This document shows, piece after piece, positions 59,902 through 64,000 of a stretch of DNA of 64,000 nucleotides. The position numbers and the translations under genes were made by a program. The stretch is from Bog-473 sp963707835 (GTDB taxonomy: Bacteria; Actinomycetota; Acidimicrobiia; Acidimicrobiales; RAAP-2): assembly GCA_963707835.1 (NCBI GenBank), contig CAVPRI010000001.1, forward strand, positions 434,001-498,000, read 5' to 3'. Under the pieces are notes generated by a model, which saw only the letters and a list, made by a program, of their open reading frames with translations, had not been told where the DNA came from and ran no database searches. Every line of letters begins with the position of its first letter. Positions within the stretch are counted from its first letter, which is position 1.

Positions 59902-61336
59902 ATGACGAAGCTCACGGAGGGAGCGGCCCACGCGATCGGATCGGGATCGGGTGTCGCGGCGCGGGATCTCACGCGCCCACCGGTCGCCCGAACCGGCGCC
60001 ATGCACCGCTCGTACCGGGTGCCGGCGGACTCGCGCGAAGAGCGCCGGCACTATGTCAGGGTCCGCACCAAGTTCCTCGTGGCCGCTGTCGCCGCCCTCT
60101 GCTGGATGGCCCTCTCGGCCTGGTTGGCGCTCCCGTGGATCCGTGACATGGCCAGCTACGTCTCGTGGCCCGTCTCGATCGTCCTGGTGGCCTTCATCGC
60201 CGTGATCCCGGGCGGACTGGTGGCCCTCCTGGTGGTCAGCCTCCTGCTCGACCGCCAACCGCACCTGAGCGTCGAGCGGCCCACCACGGGGGTGACCGTG
60301 CTGATCGCGGCGCGCAACGAGGCGTCGTGCATGGCCCAGACCGTGGCCTACCTGGCCAACCAGGATCTCGACGGCCCCTACCGGGTCATCCTCATCGACA
60401 ACGGGTCGACCGACGGGACCGCGGAGATTGCCGAGGCCCGGGCCCAGGTCGAAGGTCTGGCCCTGACCGTGCTCACGGAGACCACGCCCGGGAAGAGCAA
60501 CGCCCTCAACGCCGGCAGGGCTCGGGTCGAAACGCCGCTGGTCATCACGGTGGACGCCGACACGCTGCTCCATCGCTCCGCCCTCAGGTTGCTCCTGGCC
60601 CGCTACGAGTCCTCGCCCGACGACGTGGTGGCGGTGGCCGGCAGCGTCCTGGTGCGCAACAGGTTCTGGGCCCGCGTGCAGGAGTGGGACTACTTCCTCG
60701 GGATCGCCTCGGTGAAGCGCATGCAGGGTCTCTACCAGGGCACGCTCGTGGCCCAGGTGCGTTCAGCCTCTAGGAGGCCGATGCGGTGCGCGCCATCGGT
60801 GGTTGGCCCGACGCCATCGGTGAGGACATCGTGCTGACCTGGAAGCTGCTGCGCACCAATCGCCGGGTCTTCTACGAGCCCATGGCCGTATCCTTCACCT
60901 CCGCACCGGAGGACCTTCGAACGTTCGCGCGCCAGCGTTCGCGATGGGCCAGGGGGATGATCGAGGGGATTCGCACCGTGCCTCCCTGGCACCAGCCCCG
61001 GCCCATGGCCCGGGTCCTGACCGCCATCGACCTGGCCGTTCCCTTCCTCGACACGGCCTACATCCTGCCCTGGGTCCCCGGACTGATCCTGGCCTGCTTC
61101 GGCTACTACTGGATCGTCGGCCCCATGACCCTCGCCGTGCTTCCCCTCACCGCGTGCGTCTACGGCCTCCTCTTCCACCGGCAGTGGCGCGACGTCTTCC
61201 GCCCGCTCGGGCTCAAGGTGCGCAAGAACTGGGTCGCACTGGTCGCCTCCCTCTTCGTGTACCAGATACACACGTCGGCTGTCTCGGTCCGCGGCTACGC
61301 CCAGGAGCTCTTCGGCCGCAGTCGCCGCGGAAGTGA
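59902..61336 (+). CDS. Processive family 2 glycosyltransferase, frameshifted, 3' end uncertain
   Basis: ATG 59902 after AGGGGGAAGG. Two helices (about 55-75 and 90-115) precede a GT-A domain with VLIAARNEAS, IDNGSTDGT, VDADT and, in another frame, IGEDIVLTW and the QRSRWARG acceptor motif. Further helices follow. This is the architecture of cellulose/chitin/poly-N-acetylglucosamine synthases. Two missing bases near 60757 and 60770 break the middle (restoring them gives GAFSLYEADAVRAIGGW). After YAQELFGRS the frame finds no stop for about 2 kb; a stop in another frame at 61334-61336 is the plausible true end, implying a further indel. Confidence 0.82.
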
Positions 61337-61440
61337 CACCGGTCGTGAAAAAGGTGGGAATCACCCGCCGACCCTGAACCGTTCTCCGCCACGACGCGGC
61401 CCGGAGTTCCCGGTGCCCGCCAGTGACCCGGAGGGCACCC

Positions 61441-61734
61441 ATGGTCGTGTGGCACCTGGCCGATGTCTCGTTGAACCCGAGCGTGAACGCGCTGCCCGGT
61501 GGAGGCACCTTGCAAACGCTCACGGACGGCCTGGCGGCGTGGGCGCTCATCGCCGCGCTGGCCGGTTTGCTCGTCGGTGCCGCCGCCTGGGCGCTCGGGG
61601 TGCACGCGCAGAACTTCCAGCAGTCGATGGTCGGGCGCCGGGCGGTCCTGGTCTCGGGTCTGGCCGCGCTGTTGATCGGCGCGGCGCCGCCCATCATCAA
61701 CTTCTTCTTCCACACCGGCACCAACCTCCACTGA
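61441..61734 (+). CDS. DUF6112-like small membrane protein of a conjugation cluster
   Basis: 97 residues from ATG 61441, with GGAGGG five bases ahead. NALPGGGTLQTLTDGL is followed by two hydrophobic helices (about 33-55 and 70-90) and a short tail FFFHTGTNLH. The pattern resembles DUF6112 proteins, VirB2/TrbC-like small components of actinobacterial integrative or conjugative elements. It starts a three-gene run that is typical of those clusters. Confidence 0.75.
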   Translation: MVVWHLADVSLNPSVNALPGGGTLQTLTDGLAAWALIAALAGLLVGAAAWALGVHAQNFQQSMVGRRAVLVSGLAALLIGAAPPIINFFFHTGTNLH

Positions 61735-61754
61735 GCCGGCGGGAGGGCGCAGCC

Positions 61755-63287
61755 ATGGTCGAGGCGGGGTGCACCGGTCTCAACGCGCTCAACCCGATCT
61801 GCCAGGTCGGCAGCATCGGCGGTTCAGTGGCCGCTGACGGGTTCGAATCGGTACTCAGCGGCATCAGCCAATGGGTGGCCAGCGGTGCCGAGTGGCTCCT
61901 CGGGCAGATCGGTGACGTCCTCGTCTCGACCACAACCATCGACGTGGGGGCGAGCTGGTTCCGCACGCACTACGGCCAGATGTCGGCGCTGGCCGGCGTG
62001 GTCATCCTGCCGCTCCTCCTCGTCTCCACCCTCCAGTCGATCCTGCGTCAGGACCCCGGGCAGCTGGTCCGGACCTTCCTGCTCCGGTTGCCGGCAGCGC
62101 TCTTGTCGGCGGCGGTGGCGATTCAGGTGGTCATCATGAGCCTCTCGGTGACCGATGCCATGAGCGCGGCGGTCGCCGGTGGTACCGGCGCCGACGTCAC
62201 CTCACTTCTGCGCGGGATCACCACCGGCCTCGCCTCCGCGGCAGCGGACCCAACTGTGGCCAGCTTCGTGGTGCTTCTCATCGCCTTCCTCATTGCCGCC
62301 GCCTCCTTCGCGCTCTGGATCGAACTGCTCATCCGGGCCGCCGCGGTCTACGTCGCCGTGCTCTTCTTGCCTTTGGCACTGGCCACCCTCGTCTGGCCGG
62401 CCGTGTCGCACTGGTGCCGCCGTCTGGTGGAGACGCTCGCCGCGCTCATCCTCTCCAAGTTCGTGATCGTGGCCACCCTGAGCCTGGCCGCCGGCGCGGT
62501 CTCGTCGGGCACCGCAGGTAGCGGGGCGCATGGTGCGGGCTTCTCCTCGGTCCTGGCCGGAGGGGCGCTTCTCCTCATGGCCACGTTCGTCCCGTTCGCC
62601 ATCCTGCGCATGATCCCGGCGGTCGAATCCGGTGCGGTCGGGCACCTCGAGGGGGTGCGGGCCCGGGGCACGGCCCTCATGACCCAGCTGCCGCGCTCGG
62701 CGGCGTCGCACGCGCTCCATGAAGGTCTCGGGATGATCGGTGATGCCGGGCTCCTGGCGCGCACGGCGGCGGGGCAGGCGGAGGATGCCGCCACTCCCGC
62801 ACTCTCGCCGGCCGAGGGCGACCCGAACTCGGCCGGCCTCTTCCACGACACGGTGGCGGGCGCGGCGGAGTCGGCTGGAGCGCCGGGTGGCACCGGCGCC
62901 GCGGACTGCGAGGACCCCGGGGCGGTGGCACCGCCGACGAAGGGTCCCAAGCCGGTCCGGGCGGCACCCCCGGTCCCGTCCGGCGGCAGTGACACCGTGG
63001 CGACGGCACGCGGACCGGTGCGGTCCGAGACGGCGGTGGACCGAGCTGCCCGACTGGGCCACCGGAAGGGGCCGGCCACGCCGGACGACGCCTGGAAGTG
63101 GGAAGGCGTCCCACCGGGGCGGAGCTTGGTCGGGCTCGTCGAGCCCGGGAAGATGCGGTACTACATGGACGACGACGGCCACGGTCCACAGGTCCGTTGG
63201 CTGCCGGCGGCATGGCCGCCTGAACATCCCGACCATCCGGACCAGGCGAACGGCTCCGCTCCGCCTCTTCCCCGGGGTGGGTCGTGA
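61755..63287 (+). CDS. VirB6/TrbL-like (SCO6881-type) membrane protein
   Basis: 510 residues from ATG 61755 with GGGAGGG seven bases ahead. The N terminus (CTGLNALNPICQVGSIGG) and a soluble helix (VLSGISQWVASGAEWLL) lead to about six helices (residues 75-290), then a long Pro/Gly/Ala-rich cytoplasmic tail. This order matches TrbL/VirB6-type inner-membrane channel proteins of type IV secretion; the start resembles Streptomyces SCO6881 from memory. The stop overlaps the next gene as GTGA. A longer frame running in from 60786 is the run-on from the glycosyltransferase. Confidence 0.8.
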   Translation: MVEAGCTGLNALNPICQVGSIGGSVAADGFESVLSGISQWVASGAEWLLGQIGDVLVSTTTIDVGASWFRTHYGQMSALAGVVILPLLLVSTLQSILRQDPGQLVRTFLLRLPAALLSAAVAIQVVIMSLSVTDAMSAAVAGGTGADVTSLLRGITTGLASAAADPTVASFVVLLIAFLIAAASFALWIELLIRAAAVYVAVLFLPLALATLVWPAVSHWCRRLVETLAALILSKFVIVATLSLAAGAVSSGTAGSGAHGAGFSSVLAGGALLLMATFVPFAILRMIPAVESGAVGHLEGVRARGTALMTQLPRSAASHALHEGLGMIGDAGLLARTAAGQAEDAATPALSPAEGDPNSAGLFHDTVAGAAESAGAPGGTGAADCEDPGAVAPPTKGPKPVRAAPPVPSGGSDTVATARGPVRSETAVDRAARLGHRKGPATPDDAWKWEGVPPGRSLVGLVEPGKMRYYMDDDGHGPQVRWLPAAWPPEHPDHPDQANGSAPPLPRGGS

Positions 63288-64000
63288 GCACCGGCGGGGC
63301 CCGGTACCGGTTCGGCCCACGCGAGCGCGGCGGCGCGCTGGCCGGCTGGCGGGCCGGGCAGATCGTCACCGTGGCGGTGGGCCTCGGTTTCGGCGTCCTG
63401 GTACTGCGGTGGGCACCCGACGCCATGGGCGTGGTCGCGGCCATCGGGATCCTCGTGCTCTACGGCGCCCTGGCCACAGTGCCGATCGCCGGGAGGACAG
63501 GAGACGAGTGGCTACCCGTCGCCCTCTGCTGGGGGAGCCGGCGCGCCCACGGTGGCGCGGCGCGCCGGAGCCGGATGGGGGCGCTGCGGGGTGTGCAGCT
63601 CCTGCGAGCGGGCTGGCGCGAGATGGGGGTGGTCCACGACTGCCGAGAGCGAACACTGACTGCTGCCCTCTCGTTGCGTGGCGCCAGCTTCGCCCTCCTC
63701 GGTGCCGACGAGCAGGACCGCAGGGTGGGGGCATGGTCGTCGATCCTCGCCTCGTTGGCCCGGGAGGGCTCTCCGGTGCGCCGCGTCCAGTGGGTGGCGT
63801 CGTCTTTCCCCGACGACGGGCGCGGGATCCACTCGTATCTGCACGAGCGGCGTGCCCCGGGCGTGGCCTCGACTTGCACGAACTCCTACGAGGCGCTTCT
63901 CGCCGACCTCGACTCGCACACCTGCGCCCACGAGGTAGTGCTCGCCGTGCAGGTGCGGGCGGTACGCTCAGTAGAGGTCGGCTGTGCGTCGTTGGCCAGG
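63284..64000 (+). CDS. SCO6880-like conjugation protein, 3' end outside window
   Basis: Open from GTG 63284 to the window end (239 codons, no stop). Begins STGGARYRFGPRERGGALAGWR, followed by two hydrophobic helices (about residues 28-70) with VPIAGRTGDEWLPV after them. This arrangement is that of SCO6880-family proteins, which sit beside VirB4/VirD4-type ATPases in actinobacterial conjugation-like clusters. The soluble part (RTLTAALSLRGASFALLGADEQDRRVGAW) follows. The GTG overlaps the preceding stop. Confidence 0.82.
   Translation, partial: MSTGGARYRFGPRERGGALAGWRAGQIVTVAVGLGFGVLVLRWAPDAMGVVAAIGILVLYGALATVPIAGRTGDEWLPVALCWGSRRAHGGAARRSRMGALRGVQLLRAGWREMGVVHDCRERTLTAALSLRGASFALLGADEQDRRVGAWSSILASLAREGSPVRRVQWVASSFPDDGRGIHSYLHERRAPGVASTCTNSYEALLADLDSHTCAHEVVLAVQVRAVRSVEVGCASLAR

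Overview
The window is high-GC DNA with GTG starts, many 4-base ATGA/GTGA gene overlaps and few gaps over 250 bases. This fits an actinobacterium (Actinomycetota). The gene content agrees: a SenX3/RegX3-type two-component pair, a CtpE-like calcium ATPase, a mycothiol-dependent formaldehyde dehydrogenase with its metallo-hydrolase partner, an F420/FMN luciferase-like oxidoreductase, bacterial P450s, and a conjugation-type cluster resembling Streptomyces SCO6880/SCO6881. P450s, SDRs, amidohydrolases and luciferase-like enzymes together suggest a versatile heterotroph, possibly of class Acidimicrobiia. That placement is inference. At least a dozen conserved genes are broken by single-base indels, so the assembly probably carries residual indel errors and the broken genes should not be read as pseudogenes without checking.

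Layout. 0-3.8 kb: ion and metal handling (CtpE-like ATPase, universal stress protein, short CsoR-type repressor with its operator, ArsP-like permease with a YHS tail). 3.8-6.5 kb: a minus-strand LLM oxidoreductase/SDR/GntR operon behind AT-rich palindromes. 6.6-9.4 kb: a second P-type ATPase. 9.5-16 kb: two P450s, an isochorismatase-fold protein, the mycothiol formaldehyde pair and a Gfo/Idh oxidoreductase. 16-20 kb: ABC-2 exporter, small membrane protein, ClC channel. 20-24 kb: ECF sigma factor with SnoaL tail, YCII protein, PadR regulator, aldehyde dehydrogenase, then tRNA-Phe and tRNA-Asp. 24-27 kb: coiled-coil protein divergent from an MFS/MerR operon across a perfect palindrome.

27-42 kb is the most unusual part. 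It holds an FAD oxidoreductase, an MBL-fold hydrolase and a cyclic-nucleotide-binding protein on one strand. Divergent from them is an operon of a receiver-cyclase fusion, a LolD/MacB-type ABC ATPase and a NarL-type histidine kinase. Two response regulators and two tandem FtsX-like permeases follow. The receiver of the cyclase closely resembles the NarL-type regulator next door, so one kinase could drive both transcription and cyclic-nucleotide synthesis and be tied to an ABC exporter.

42-57 kb: FUSC transporter with a VDDAS repeat, secreted GH5 glycosidase, an SDR/TetR/two-amidohydrolase group sharing an operator-like motif, tRNA-Glu antisense to the end of an amidohydrolase frame, haem A synthesis (ctaA, ctaB) with a TlpA-like thioredoxin and an ABC exporter, serS, and an RNase Z-like MBL protein. 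57-60 kb: RegX3/SenX3-type pair whose kinase has a ~120-residue insertion in its ATP-binding domain. 60-64 kb: processive GT2 followed by a type IV secretion-like cluster that runs off the window. The longest gene-free stretches (about 250-275 bases at 9368-9627, 14550-14824 and 57083-57335) hold hairpins or operator-like repeats but no gene that I can see.
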